Numbered from the stretch's first letter, positions 7,722-17,033 are shown. The stretch: DNA of 64,000 bases from Shewanella metallivivens (GCF_028750675.1 NZ_JAQQPZ010000009.1:40616-104615), one strand, 5' to 3'. Numbers and translations: made by a program. The notes: generated from the sequence alone by a model not told the origin.

Positions 7722-9638
7722 ATGATCAACATTAGCCAAGCTCAATTAGTTCGCGGCAGTAAAACCCTTCTCGATGAAACCTCACTGACTATCTACCCTG
7801 GTCACAAAGTCGGATTGGTCGGTGCAAACGGCACCGGTAAATCATCATTGCTTGCATTAATATTGGGCCATTTACATCTTGATAAAGGCGACTTTAGCTT
7901 ACCTGCTGGCTGGCAAATTGCCACTGTCGCCCAGGAAACTCCAGCACTTGATGTATCAGCTCTTGAGTATGTGCTTGATGGCGATGTGGAGTATCGTCAA
8001 CTCGAAGCTCAACTCAACCAAGCTCAGCATGACAACGACGGCAATGCCATAGCCCTTATCCACGGAAAAATTGATGCCATTGGCGGTTATGCCATTCGCG
8101 CACGAGCTGGGGCATTATTAGCCGGCTTAGGCTTTTGTGAAGCAGAACAAAGTCACCCAGTAAAAAGCTTCTCTGGTGGTTGGCGTATGCGCCTTAACTT
8201 AGCTCAAGCTCTGTTGTGTCGTTCAGATTTACTACTGCTCGATGAGCCAACCAACCACTTAGACTTAGATACCATGTACTGGCTTGAAGGTTGGATTAAA
8301 TCGTATCAAGGCACGCTAATTCTTATCAGCCACGACCGGGACTTTATTGATGGCATTGTTGATGAAATTGTGCATGTTGAAAACCATAAATTAAATTTCT
8401 ACAAAGGTAATTACAGCGCTTTTGAACGTGTACGTGCTGAACGCATGGCACAACAACAAGTTGCCTTTGAACGCCAACAAAAAGAGCGTTCACACATGCA
8501 ATCGTTTGTTGATCGCTTTCGTTACAAAGCCAGTAAAGCGAAACAAGCCCAAAGCCGCTTAAAAGCGCTAGAGCGTATGGCAGAGTTATTACCATCACAG
8601 GTTGATAATCCTTTTCAAATGGCGTTTAGAGAGCCTGAAGCATTGCCTAATCCATTGGTAGTCATGGATAAAGTATCGATTGGTTATGGCGAAAAAACCA
8701 TCCTAAAACAAGTACAGCTTAATCTAGTGCCTGGTGCTCGTATCGGTTTATTGGGTCGAAATGGCGCAGGTAAATCAACGCTGATCAAATTACTTTCAGG
8801 CCAACTGCAAGCCCAAACAGGTAAGTATCAGCCCAACCCAGGGTTAAATATCGGTTATTTTGCTCAGCATCAAATTGAGTTTTTAAGCTTAGATGATTCA
8901 CCCTTACAGCACTTAGTTCGCTTGGCGCCGGCCAGTACGCGCGAGCAAGAGTTACGTAACTTTTTAGGGGGATTCGGATTTAACGGTGACATGGCGTTAG
9001 CCCCAGTAAGACCGTTTTCTGGTGGCGAAAAAGCGCGTCTAGTACTGGCATTGTTAGTTTGGCAACGCCCTAACCTGCTGTTACTCGATGAGCCCACCAA
9101 CCACTTAGATCTCGAGATGCGTCATGCATTAACCATGGCGTTACAAAGTTTTGAAGGTGCCATGGTGATTGTATCCCATGACCGTCACTTATTACGTCTT
9201 AGTTGCAGTGATTACTACTTAGTTGACCAAGGTGTAGTGAAGTCTTTTGAAGGCGATTTAGATGATTATCATCAATGGTTACTCGATGCAGCCAAAGCAG
9301 CACAAGCTAACAATAAGAGCGAGGCACAAACGCCCGCAGGCGATCAAATCGATAAAAAGCAACAAAAGCGCATTGAAGCAGAGCTGAGACAAAAAACCTC
9401 ACCGCTTAAAAAGCAACAAGCCAAGTTAGAAACTCAACAACAAAAGATTTCACAACGATTAGCTGAATTAGAGACAGAATTGGCCGATGGCAGCTTATAC
9501 GAAGCGGCAAATAAAGCCAAAATGACTCAAGTGCTTAACGAGCGCACCAGCCTGACACAGGAAATGGACGAAAGCGAAATGAATTGGATCGAGCTGCAAG
9601 AACAAATTGAAGAGATTGAACAAGCTGTTCAACAATAA
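7722..9638 (+). CDS. yheS: ABC-F family ATPase YheS
   Basis: Soluble ABC-F protein (638 aa; E. coli YheS is 637) with two nucleotide-binding domains and no membrane domain. Such proteins act at the ribosomal E site to rescue or modulate translation. Domain 1: Walker A GANGTGKSSL, signature FSGGWRMRL, Walker B LLLLDEPTNHLDL. Linker with HMQSFVDRFRYKASKAKQAQSR (P-site interaction motif). Domain 2: GRNGAGKSTL, FSGGEKARL, LLLLDEPTNHLDL. The C-terminal 100 residues are a charged coiled coil. The neighbours yheT, yheU and prkB confirm the YheS rather than Uup assignment. Confidence 0.95.
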   Translation: MINISQAQLVRGSKTLLDETSLTIYPGHKVGLVGANGTGKSSLLALILGHLHLDKGDFSLPAGWQIATVAQETPALDVSALEYVLDGDVEYRQLEAQLNQAQHDNDGNAIALIHGKIDAIGGYAIRARAGALLAGLGFCEAEQSHPVKSFSGGWRMRLNLAQALLCRSDLLLLDEPTNHLDLDTMYWLEGWIKSYQGTLILISHDRDFIDGIVDEIVHVENHKLNFYKGNYSAFERVRAERMAQQQVAFERQQKERSHMQSFVDRFRYKASKAKQAQSRLKALERMAELLPSQVDNPFQMAFREPEALPNPLVVMDKVSIGYGEKTILKQVQLNLVPGARIGLLGRNGAGKSTLIKLLSGQLQAQTGKYQPNPGLNIGYFAQHQIEFLSLDDSPLQHLVRLAPASTREQELRNFLGGFGFNGDMALAPVRPFSGGEKARLVLALLVWQRPNLLLLDEPTNHLDLEMRHALTMALQSFEGAMVIVSHDRHLLRLSCSDYYLVDQGVVKSFEGDLDDYHQWLLDAAKAAQANNKSEAQTPAGDQIDKKQQKRIEAELRQKTSPLKKQQAKLETQQQKISQRLAELETELADGSLYEAANKAKMTQVLNERTSLTQEMDESEMNWIELQEQIEEIEQAVQQ

Positions 9639-9671
9639 CCTTGTTTTTCCTTAAACACCTTAGGAAATCTC

Positions 9672-10118
9672 ATGCAAACGACACTCAAACGCCCAATATT
9701 CACTCATGCATTATGGCATCAATGCGAACAGGTTTACAGCCAAAACCCAAGTGCCTATATCCAACTGCAAGATAGTTATCAGGTTAACGTTAACGTCTTA
9801 CTCTTGGCACAATATCTTGATCAAAAAGCCTTTTTGTTGTCAGCAGAGCAATGGCAAAGCATGTTGGCTGTTATCGAAAAATGGGAAGATTCAGTATTGA
9901 TGCCTTACCGTAAATTACGCCGTATTGCCAAAAGGCATTTGGCAGAAGATGAATACCAAAAAATGCTCGACGTTGAATTAATTATGGAACGTAAATCGCA
10001 ACAGCTATTATTACAAAAGCTTCACATATTAGAGGGCAAACCTTTAACGAGCCCAAGAGTGAACAATAATGTAAATGCTTACTTGGGGATTTATGGATTA
10101 GATGGCAGTTTACTCTAA
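9672..10118 (+). CDS. TIGR02444 (DUF2390) family protein
   Basis: 148 aa, no signal peptide, predicted mostly helical. The N-terminal half (LWHQCEQVYSQNPSAY...VNVLLLAQYLDQ) and the central WEDSVLMPYRKLRRIAK match my recollection of TIGR02444/DUF2390, an uncharacterised gamma-proteobacterial family often placed next to an ABC-F gene. It follows yheS by 33 bases and is probably in its operon. The stop codon lies inside a hairpin shared with the convergent GMC gene. Confidence 0.75.
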   Translation: MQTTLKRPIFTHALWHQCEQVYSQNPSAYIQLQDSYQVNVNVLLLAQYLDQKAFLLSAEQWQSMLAVIEKWEDSVLMPYRKLRRIAKRHLAEDEYQKMLDVELIMERKSQQLLLQKLHILEGKPLTSPRVNNNVNAYLGIYGLDGSLL

Positions 10119-10124
10119 TCCATA
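10092..10124. terminator. Hairpin between convergent genes
   Basis: TATGGATTAGA (10092-10102) pairs perfectly with TCTAATCCATA (10114-10124). It overlaps the TIGR02444 stop and lies just beyond the end of the GMC gene. The T-tract is poor on both strands, so termination strength is uncertain. Confidence 0.45.
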
Positions 10125-10134
10125 AATCATACGT

Positions 10135-11721
10135 TTATTTTGGGATTAACCTTTGCGCTAGCGAAGTCGCATTACGCGCAACAATACCATAAATAGATAA
10201 CTGTGGGTTGGCCCCAAGGCTTGTCGGAAATACAGAACCATCCATCACAGACAAGTTTTCTAAATAATGTGAATGACCATAACTGTCGACCATCGCTTGG
10301 GTTTTATCTTCACCCATGGCACAGCCGCCCATCACATGCGCTGAGGCGACAATGGTTTTGATTAACCCTAAATCAAGCTGGTTAATACCTTGTTTAGCAT
10401 CATTCCAAGAGTCAAAGAAACTGAGACCATCATGCATTGGCAGGACTTTTTTGGCTCCCGCTGCAAATTGTAATTCTGCCATTGATAAAAAGGCACGCTT
10501 TGCGCCACGCCAAAATCCTTCGGTTAACGGATAATCAACAACAAAACTGTCATCGGTTAACCGCACTTGTCCACCAGGGCTTTGTTCATTAAAGCCGTCA
10601 CGGATCAGCGCTATGGTCACCTGCATTTGATTAAAGTTTGCCATTAATTGCGCATGGCTTACCCCATAACCAATCGTTTTAGAGGCTATCAATACCGGAT
10701 GCACTGGCGCAACTTCTAACTTGTATCCTAATTCGCCTGCGGCACCGTCTTGCCAAACAAACTCATCAGAATAAATCGATTGTGGCGCACCACTATGGCC
10801 ATTAATTTGTTCAGAAAACATCGCGCCAGATAATAAAGAGGGGTGCAAAAAGGTTTTACCGAGTTGCTTGTGAGGATCTGGGGTGTTTGAGCGCATTAAA
10901 ATGGTTGGCGTGTGAATTGCGCCAGCACTCAAAATATAATGTTTGGCAGTGAAAGTTATGGTTAACGCTGTCGGTTTAAACCCTTCGGTCATTGCTTGGG
11001 CGGTGAGCCCAACAACCTTGTCCCCTTTGTGCTCAAGTTTAACAACTTTGGCCCGTGAAATTAACGTCGCACCGTTATCTAACGCACTTGGGATTGTTGT
11101 TAACAACATAGATTGCTTAGCATTAACCGGACAGCCCATGCCACAATACCCAGTATTCCAACAACCTTTGACGTTGCGTTTAATCACGGTATATTCCCAA
11201 CCGAGCTTCTCACATCCCTGGCGAAGTGCAGCGTTATTGCGGTTTGCTTCATATTGCCATTGTTCTATATTGAGCCGCTGCTCCATCTTTTCAAACCAAG
11301 GCTGTAATTCAGTGGCCGATAGCCCTTTAACAGATTTAGCTTGTTGCCAAAAATCTAAGGTTGGTTCAGGGGTACGAATTGACGTTGTCCAATTGATGGT
11401 TGTTGAGCCACCCACTGTGCGTCCCTGAAAAATGCCAATGCCTTTATCAGCCGTTTTTAATGCTGCAGCCTGTTGATATAAATTAGGATAAGCATGGCGC
11501 TCCTCCATATCAAAGTGCGTCGACGATTTAAGCGCGCCACCTTCAATCATAATGACCTTAAGGCCCGCTTGCGATAAAATTTCAGCCGCAGTACCGCCAC
11601 CAGCCCCCGTGCCCACAATCACGACATCGGCCTCAAAATGACGGTTTTTCTCTAAAGTACTAGCATCAATATGGTGCCAACCTGAACTTAACCCAGAGAT
11701 AATAGGATCAATAATAGCCAC
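10135..11721 (-). CDS. GMC-family FAD-dependent oxidoreductase
   Basis: 528 aa. FAD-binding Rossmann motif VVIVGTGAGGGTAAEILSQ near residue 34, ending in a glutamate (IEGG). GRTVGGSTTINW is the second flavin motif, and the C-terminal SAHVMGGCAMG and NPQLSIYGIVARNAT carry the active-site region. These are glucose-methanol-choline oxidoreductase traits. A CxxxxxCxMGCP cluster (GCWNTGYCGMGCP) resembles long-chain alcohol and gluconate dehydrogenase subunits. There is no signal peptide of its own; the adjacent upstream gene encodes a small Tat-signal partner, which suggests co-export to the periplasm. Substrate is unknown. Confidence 0.88.
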   Translation of the reverse strand: MAIIDPIISGLSSGWHHIDASTLEKNRHFEADVVIVGTGAGGGTAAEILSQAGLKVIMIEGGALKSSTHFDMEERHAYPNLYQQAAALKTADKGIGIFQGRTVGGSTTINWTTSIRTPEPTLDFWQQAKSVKGLSATELQPWFEKMEQRLNIEQWQYEANRNNAALRQGCEKLGWEYTVIKRNVKGCWNTGYCGMGCPVNAKQSMLLTTIPSALDNGATLISRAKVVKLEHKGDKVVGLTAQAMTEGFKPTALTITFTAKHYILSAGAIHTPTILMRSNTPDPHKQLGKTFLHPSLLSGAMFSEQINGHSGAPQSIYSDEFVWQDGAAGELGYKLEVAPVHPVLIASKTIGYGVSHAQLMANFNQMQVTIALIRDGFNEQSPGGQVRLTDDSFVVDYPLTEGFWRGAKRAFLSMAELQFAAGAKKVLPMHDGLSFFDSWNDAKQGINQLDLGLIKTIVASAHVMGGCAMGEDKTQAMVDSYGHSHYLENLSVMDGSVFPTSLGANPQLSIYGIVARNATSLAQRLIPK

Positions 11722-11746
11722 GAGAATACTCCTTTACACCGAGGGG

Positions 11747-12259
11747 TTAGTTTAAATGACTCACTAAAAAAGTCGGTTTGGCATAACGCAAGTTACCCCA
11801 ATGTTCAGGACAAGCATAATAACTTGCCATAATCAGCTCACGCAGGCCTGCATAAGCAGTATTGAGCATATCGAGAAAACTGTTACGCCAAAACTCAAGC
11901 ATATCAATAAGCTGTTTTGGCTCGCGGCCTAATAATGGTGCCATGCTACCGCTAAGTAACAACAAGCCAAAGCGCCCTTCAAGCAGCTCTAATAACTCCA
12001 TTAACTCATCTTGTTGTGCTTGAGGTAAATGGTCGATCGACTGCACGATTGCATCCAGTGTGCGATTGATAGCCATTTCTCGGTGATTGGCTACCTCAGG
12101 TAAGCTGCCATCGAGAAAAATAGGAATAAATACACTAAAAAGCACACGGTGATGAACATCATCGGAAGCGGTGGTTAATGTCGGCGAATACAGATTTACG
12201 CCTAATGCAAGTGCAGCTGTCCCTGCAAAAGCACCGGTAATAAAGGTACGTCGCTTCAT
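11747..12259 (-). CDS. Tat-exported gluconate 2-dehydrogenase subunit 3-like protein
   Basis: 170 aa. Begins MKRRTFITGAFAGTAALALG, a twin-arginine signal. The mature part (LFSVFIPIFLDGSLPE..., then helices with FWRNSFLDMLNTAYAGLRELIMASYY) resembles the small subunit of gluconate 2-dehydrogenase-type enzymes. It is followed after 25 bases by the GMC oxidoreductase. In that family the small subunit provides the Tat signal for the flavoprotein. An electron-accepting cytochrome subunit is not encoded nearby. Confidence 0.75.
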   Translation of the reverse strand: MKRRTFITGAFAGTAALALGVNLYSPTLTTASDDVHHRVLFSVFIPIFLDGSLPEVANHREMAINRTLDAIVQSIDHLPQAQQDELMELLELLEGRFGLLLLSGSMAPLLGREPKQLIDMLEFWRNSFLDMLNTAYAGLRELIMASYYACPEHWGNLRYAKPTFLVSHLN

Positions 12260-12371
12260 TTACTTCCCCTTAGCATTATTGTTGTCAGTAATTTTTATAT
12301 GTTAAAGTGGCATTAGTAACATTTAAACACACGTTTAAATATTCACAAACTATTGTAGAAAAAATCCCTTT

Positions 12372-13385
12372 ATGAAACCGTTATTCTCTCCGCCATGGTG
12401 GGCTGCAAGCCCGCATTTACAAACGATTTTACCGTTTATTTTCAAAGTGGCCAAACCAGCAACGTTTAGGCAAAGACAAGAGTTGCCTGATGGTGATTTC
12501 ATCGATTTAGATTGGCTAGGACAAGCTCAAAACGGTGAGCCTATTGTAGTCATTATTCATGGTCTTGAAGGTAACACAGAGTCACATTATGCACGCAGAA
12601 TACTTATCGAAGCGAAAAAAGCCAAAATCGCAGCGGTAGTACATCATCACCGAGGGTGCTCAGGTGAACCCAATCGTCTGGCCCGCAGTTATCATAGTGG
12701 TGATGTTGACGACTTAGCGTATACGTTGTCGCAATTAAAACAGTATTATCCTGATTCGCCACTTTACGCTGTAGGTTACAGCCTAGGTGGTAACGTGCTA
12801 GCTAAATACCAAGGTACCCAGCAGCAACATAGTTTACTTGACCGAGCGGTGGTGGTGTCTGCGCCGCTAACACTAGGTGCCTGCGCCAAACGCTTAGAAA
12901 GTGGATTTTCGACTGTTTATCAGCGCTTTTTAATTAAACGTTTACAACGTAAAATGCTCGACAAAATCAACACTGCAGATCTCACTGAGCAAATGCCCAT
13001 TACCAAAAAGCAACTTAAAATGCTCAATACATTTTACCTGTTTGATGACAAAGTGACAGCGCCTTTACACGGGTTTTCGGGAGCCAATGACTATTATCAA
13101 AAATCAAGTGGAATTAACTACTTAAAACATATCACCAAGCCGACGTTAATTATCCATGCTCAAGATGATCCGTTTATGACTGACGATGTGATCCCAAGCA
13201 AAGATCAATTATCGCCCATGGTAGAATATGAGCTACATCAATTTGGTGGACATGTTGGTTTTGTGGAAGGTGGTTGGCCCTGGAAACCGAAATTCTATTT
13301 AGAAGATCGGATTATCAACTTTTTAATAACCAGTAACGATAATCCATTTGCGAAACACATGACCCAAGAAGCACACAAGGAATAA
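12372..13385 (+). CDS. yheT: YheT-family alpha/beta hydrolase
   Basis: 337 aa. Hydrolase of the YheT/ABHD1-3 group. Motifs: PWWAASPHLQTILP near the N-terminus, HGLEGN (oxyanion region), HHRGCSGEPNR, nucleophile elbow GYSLGGN, catalytic Asp in AQDDPFM and His in GGHVGFVEGG. Substrate unknown; esterase or lipase activity is expected from the family. yheU starts 2 bases after the stop, so they form an operon. Confidence 0.93.
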   Translation: MKPLFSPPWWAASPHLQTILPFIFKVAKPATFRQRQELPDGDFIDLDWLGQAQNGEPIVVIIHGLEGNTESHYARRILIEAKKAKIAAVVHHHRGCSGEPNRLARSYHSGDVDDLAYTLSQLKQYYPDSPLYAVGYSLGGNVLAKYQGTQQQHSLLDRAVVVSAPLTLGACAKRLESGFSTVYQRFLIKRLQRKMLDKINTADLTEQMPITKKQLKMLNTFYLFDDKVTAPLHGFSGANDYYQKSSGINYLKHITKPTLIIHAQDDPFMTDDVIPSKDQLSPMVEYELHQFGGHVGFVEGGWPWKPKFYLEDRIINFLITSNDNPFAKHMTQEAHKE

Positions 13386-13387
13386 CC

Positions 13388-13645
13388 ATGCTGGTGCCAT
13401 ACGACGCGTTATTATCATTACCCCAAGCCACACTGCAAGCAATGATAAAAGAATATTTACTGTCGCAGCTTGAAGATGGCAGCTTTAGTGATGTGGACGA
13501 GCAGCAACTGACTCAAGCCACTGAACGCTGCAAGCTGGCATTAAAAAAAGGCGAGTTAGTGGTAGAGTATAGCGAGGACGATGAATCTATTGCGATCCGT
13601 CAACGAGAGCATATTTCAGCGAAAGCGTATGATCAGAGTGCATGA
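13388..13645 (+). CDS. yheU: YheU family protein
   Basis: 85 aa, acidic, no signal. The start MLVPYDALLSLPQATLQAMIKEYLL aligns with E. coli YheU ([22 protein letters not shown]), and the C-terminal ELVVEYSEDDESIAI matches the family. Function unknown. It is tightly coupled to yheT (2-base gap) and followed by prkB, the same order as in E. coli. Confidence 0.9.
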   Translation: MLVPYDALLSLPQATLQAMIKEYLLSQLEDGSFSDVDEQQLTQATERCKLALKKGELVVEYSEDDESIAIRQREHISAKAYDQSA

Positions 13646-13775
13646 TTAAGCATATTTTTTATATAAATATGAATATTACTCGTATTATCAGCTGTAGAAT
13701 TGACCCACAGGTGATGATTACCGTATAACTAGTGACTCGATTTTCTTTGGTGAATCACAAACGTAGGCAAACAAT

Positions 13776-14672
13776 ATGTCAGCAAAACACCCTATTATTG
13801 CTGTAACCGGTTCATCTGGTGCTGGCACAACCACTACAACCACAGCCTTTACCCACATATTTAGGCAGTTAGGTATTAACGCAGCATTTGTTGAAGGCGA
13901 CAGTTTTCATCATTTCACTCGCGCAGAAATGGAAGTATTAATCCGTAAGTCGCAAGCTGAGAATCGTAATATCAGTTATTTTGGCCCTGAAGCCAACAAC
14001 TTCAAAAAACTCGAAGAATGCTTTATTAGCTACGGCGAAACCGGCAACGGTCAGACCCGGAGTTACTTGCATACCTTTGATGAAGCGGTACCTTTTAACC
14101 AAATGCCAGGCACTTTCACTCAATGGCGTGATCTCCCAGAAAACACCGACATGTTGTATTACGAAGGACTACATGGCGGAGTGGTAACTGATGATGCCGA
14201 CGTAGCAAAACATGTCGACCTATTGATTGGTATGGTGCCGATTGTTAACTTGGAATGGATTCAAAAAATTATTCGAGACACCACCGAGCGTGGGCACAGT
14301 CGTGAAAAAGTCATGGGATCGATTGTACGGAGTATGGATGATTATATTAATCACATGACGCCACAATTCTCACGTACTCACATCAATTTCCAACGAGTCC
14401 CAACCGTTGATACCTCAAACCCCTTCAGCGCTAAAGACATCCCAAGCTTAGATGAAAGTTTTGTGGTGATCCGTTTTCGTGGCATAAATAACGTTGATTT
14501 CCCATATTATCTTAATATGATCCAAGGCTCGTTTATGTCGCGAGTGAATACCTTAGTGGTACCAGGTGGCAAAATGTCACTGGCAATGGAATTGATCTTA
14601 ACGCCATTAATTAAAGACTTATTAGATAAACGGATAGAATTGCAAAACATCAATGATATCAAGCCCGATTAA
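13776..14672 (+). CDS. prkB: Phosphoribulokinase PrkB
   Basis: 298 aa, type I phosphoribulokinase. TGSSGAGTTTTT is the family's P-loop (Thr in place of the usual Walker Lys, normal for this family). Also EGDSFHHF, YFGPEANN, the conserved YGETGNGQTRSY, YEGLHGG and INLEWIQKI. The enzyme class makes ribulose-1,5-bisphosphate. No RuBisCO or other Calvin gene is in the window, so, as for E. coli PrkB, its physiological role is unclear. Confidence 0.93.
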   Translation: MSAKHPIIAVTGSSGAGTTTTTTAFTHIFRQLGINAAFVEGDSFHHFTRAEMEVLIRKSQAENRNISYFGPEANNFKKLEECFISYGETGNGQTRSYLHTFDEAVPFNQMPGTFTQWRDLPENTDMLYYEGLHGGVVTDDADVAKHVDLLIGMVPIVNLEWIQKIIRDTTERGHSREKVMGSIVRSMDDYINHMTPQFSRTHINFQRVPTVDTSNPFSAKDIPSLDESFVVIRFRGINNVDFPYYLNMIQGSFMSRVNTLVVPGGKMSLAMELILTPLIKDLLDKRIELQNINDIKPD

Positions 14673-14854
14673 GCTTGTTTTAAGTGAGTCGCACTAAAAT
14701 TGACTTATCGTTGATTTCAAGCGAAATAACGGCAGTTGATGTGCTTGGGCGCTAATTCCCCCTTTTTCTGTTAGCGTGTTAAGCACATCAGCGAATTGAC
14801 ATGACCTCGCGTTCTTTTTTCTCTTGCTGTACGCAAACCTACAGGCATCAATGA

Positions 14855-15640
14855 TTACATCAACGGAATGATTTCTCGATAAGCTTGGTTATTTTGATAT
14901 TGCTTTAAGCGCAAAATGAATTCATCACTGCGGGCAATTTCAGGGTTATTTTTAAGCGCATCAATCGCCTTTTTCTGAGTGTCTATAGCGGCATTAAAGT
15001 CGCCGATTTCGGCATACCCTGCAGCTAAATTATCTAATACCGTAGGATCATTTTGATTCTTTTCTAGCAGTTTTAGTGACATCGATATTGCTCGCGAACC
15101 GTCACGGTATTCAGCTTCAGGACATGTCGCCAAAATCCAAGCCACATTTCCTAGCGATATCGCATCACCGGCGGCATTAAATTGTCCCATTGCCTTACCA
15201 CAATTGCGTATCACGCCATCACCGCCAGCCGAATAAATAAACCCTAAACGGAAATGCGCCCATTTATCCCCTTGCTCAGCCATGGATAAATACCACTTCT
15301 CGGCTAACGCTAAGTCACGTGGAAATAATTTACCCTCAAACGCTAAATCAGCCACCGTTTGCTGAGCTTTGATATGATTTTGCGCTGCCGCCTGGGTAGC
15401 CCAGGTTAACCCTGCTTCGGCATCTTGGCTCACAAATCGCCCAGAAAGGTACATTAATCCCAATAAAAATTGCGCGTCAGCATCACCTTGCTTGGCTTTA
15501 ATTTGAATATGCACCAATTTACTGGCAGCCTGAGACTCCGCAGTCGGCGGAACATAGAATGCTTGAGTCGGTAAGCTCACTGCGCTAAACGCCAGTAGGC
15601 ATGCTGCAGTCCCTATTTGGCTCAATTTTTTCACGCACAC
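14855..15640 (-). CDS. Exported Sel1/TPR-repeat protein
   Basis: 261 aa with an N-terminal signal peptide (KKLSQIGTAACLLAFSAVSLPTQAF). An in-frame GTG two codons into the ORF is an alternative start. Residues about 40-155 carry Sel1-like repeats (AQFLLGLMYLSGR, AEKWYLSMAEQGDKWAHFRLGFIYSAGG) and about 195-235 a TPR-like pair (LDNLAAGYAEIGDFNAAIDTQKKAIDAL). Likely a periplasmic protein-protein interaction module; no specific function can be assigned. Confidence 0.75.
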   Translation of the reverse strand: MCVKKLSQIGTAACLLAFSAVSLPTQAFYVPPTAESQAASKLVHIQIKAKQGDADAQFLLGLMYLSGRFVSQDAEAGLTWATQAAAQNHIKAQQTVADLAFEGKLFPRDLALAEKWYLSMAEQGDKWAHFRLGFIYSAGGDGVIRNCGKAMGQFNAAGDAISLGNVAWILATCPEAEYRDGSRAISMSLKLLEKNQNDPTVLDNLAAGYAEIGDFNAAIDTQKKAIDALKNNPEIARSDEFILRLKQYQNNQAYREIIPLM

Positions 15641-15944
15641 CTCTACAACAATGGGTAATATGAATAACAGTATCTAACTCGCTTAATCAATTCAATAGAC
15701 TATGCTTGAAGCAAATAATTCAATAGACTTGAACAATCCGCTGAATAGAATAAGATAAGGCAAATAAAATAAAAAGCTGACGTTGATCACAAACAAAAGA
15801 AAATTAATCAATTGTTTAACAAGTTAATATACACTACTGACATTTCTAAATACGATCTCTATCAAGGTTTTTACAACACTAATAGTGTAAAATGCTTAAT
15901 TAGATATTACTTACTTTCATTTTTAATCAATCGAGGAACATCGT
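15641..15944. other. Divergent intergenic region upstream of crp
   Basis: 304 AT-rich bases between the Sel1-type gene (-) and crp (+). Contains a candidate CRP half-palindrome at 15776-15791 and repeats of CAATAGACT near 15693 and 15721. AGGAA at 15934-15938 is the crp ribosome site. No coding potential seen. Confidence 0.5.
15773..15794 (+). promoter_or_regulatory. Candidate CRP-binding site upstream of crp
   Basis: GCTGA-N6-TCACA at 15776-15791 keeps TGA and all of TCACA of the consensus TGTGA-N6-TCACA with correct spacing. E. coli crp is autoregulated by CRP. One site with an imperfect left half is only suggestive. Confidence 0.3.
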
Positions 15945-16580
15945 ATGGCTCTGATTGGTAAGCCAAAACCTGACCCAACACTAGAATGGTTTCTTTCACA
16001 TTGTCACATTCATAAATACCCAGCAAAGAGCACATTAATCCATGCGGGTGAAGACTCTGACACCTTATATTACATCGTTAAAGGTTCTGTCGCTGTATTG
16101 ATCAAAGATGAAGAAGGTAAAGAAATGATCCTTTCTTACCTTAACCAAGGTGACTTCATCGGCGAACTAGGTCTATTTGAAGAACAAGCAGAACGTACCG
16201 CTTGGGTCCGCGCCAAACAAGCTTGTGAAATTGCCGAAATTTCGTATAAGAAATTTAAGCAATTGATTCAAGTTAACCCAGAAATCTTAATGAAGCTTTC
16301 TGCGCAAATGGCGTATCGCTTACAAAGCACCAGTCAAAAAGTGGGCGACTTAGCCTTCTTAGACGTTGCAGGTCGCATTGCACAAACATTATTGCACCTT
16401 GCAAAACAACCCGATGCAATGACTCATCCTGACGGCATGCAAATTAAAATCACCCGTCAAGAAATTGGTCAAATCGTGGGTTGTTCACGTGAGACTGTTG
16501 GCCGTATTTTAAAAATGCTTGAAGAACAAAACTTAATCCAAGCACACGGTAAAACCATCGTGGTTTACGGTACTCGCTAA
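15945..16580 (+). CDS. crp: cAMP receptor protein
   Basis: Global cAMP-dependent transcription regulator (211 aa), very close to E. coli CRP. The cyclic-nucleotide pocket GELGLFEE lies at residues 73-80 with Arg84/Thr85 matching the phosphate-binding Arg-Ser. The C-terminal helix-turn-helix [21 protein letters not shown] is essentially identical. In Shewanella, CRP is known to control anaerobic respiration genes. The cAMP phosphodiesterase cpdA is also in this window, at 57.2-58.1 kb. A terminator follows at 16635-16668. Confidence 0.98.
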   Translation: MALIGKPKPDPTLEWFLSHCHIHKYPAKSTLIHAGEDSDTLYYIVKGSVAVLIKDEEGKEMILSYLNQGDFIGELGLFEEQAERTAWVRAKQACEIAEISYKKFKQLIQVNPEILMKLSAQMAYRLQSTSQKVGDLAFLDVAGRIAQTLLHLAKQPDAMTHPDGMQIKITRQEIGQIVGCSRETVGRILKMLEEQNLIQAHGKTIVVYGTR

Positions 16581-16634
16581 GGTTAGTTAAGTTTTAATCA
16601 TATCGACTTCAGCTTGATTTAAGCCAAGATATTT

Positions 16635-16668
16635 AAAGTGGTGTTCATACTCTGAACGCCACTTTTTT
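16635..16668 (+). terminator. Rho-independent terminator after crp
   Basis: AAAGTGGTGTTC (16635-16646), a 7-base loop, GAACGCCACTTT (16654-16665), and a T-run. One G-T wobble. It ends 14 bases before the next gene. Confidence 0.85.
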
Positions 16669-16682
16669 ATTTGGGAGCGAAC

Positions 16683-17033
16683 ATGAATATCTTGTTCATC
16701 GCCACTATCAACAGCTTAATGGCCATCACCGCTAATCAACAACATATTCCTGTTAACGAATTCCCTCTCGATCACGATAAAGTCCAAAAGTTAGTAACAT
16801 CTGGTAATATACGTCCATTAGATGATTATTTAGTTTGGGTAGCACAGTATTGTGATGGTCAATTGGTGGATGCACAACTGTTCCAACACCAAAATAAATG
16901 GCGTTATGATTTACAATTTAAACTTGCCCAAGGACATGTCATTAACCTGCAACTAGACGCAGTAAATGGCATGCAAAACCCGTTGCCTCAATTACCGAGC
17001 GAATGTACCAAACATGAAACTGCTACTCGTTGA
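16683..17033 (+). CDS. PepSY-like exported protein upstream of a two-component system
   Basis: 116 aa from the ATG at 16683, which has GGGAG seven bases upstream; an in-frame TTG at 16671 would cover that ribosome site. N-terminal hydrophobic segment (MNILFIATINSLMAI) could be a signal peptide. The body (VQKLVTSGNIRPLDDYLV...WRYDLQFKLAQGHVINLQLDAVNG) has the beta-rich plan of a PepSY domain. It overlaps the response regulator start by 20 bases, so translation is probably coupled. PepSY proteins beside sensor kinases may modulate sensing; that role is inferred. Confidence 0.75.
   Translation: MNILFIATINSLMAITANQQHIPVNEFPLDHDKVQKLVTSGNIRPLDDYLVWVAQYCDGQLVDAQLFQHQNKWRYDLQFKLAQGHVINLQLDAVNGMQNPLPQLPSECTKHETATR

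Noticed and set aside
10943..11428. 161-codon open frame antisense to the GMC oxidoreductase
   Set aside because: The minus-strand gene has clear flavin motifs over the same interval; the antisense frame has none.
13786..13835. Phosphoribulokinase P-loop apparently lacking the Walker lysine
   Set aside because: Type I phosphoribulokinases normally have GSSGAGT(S/T)T here; not a defect.
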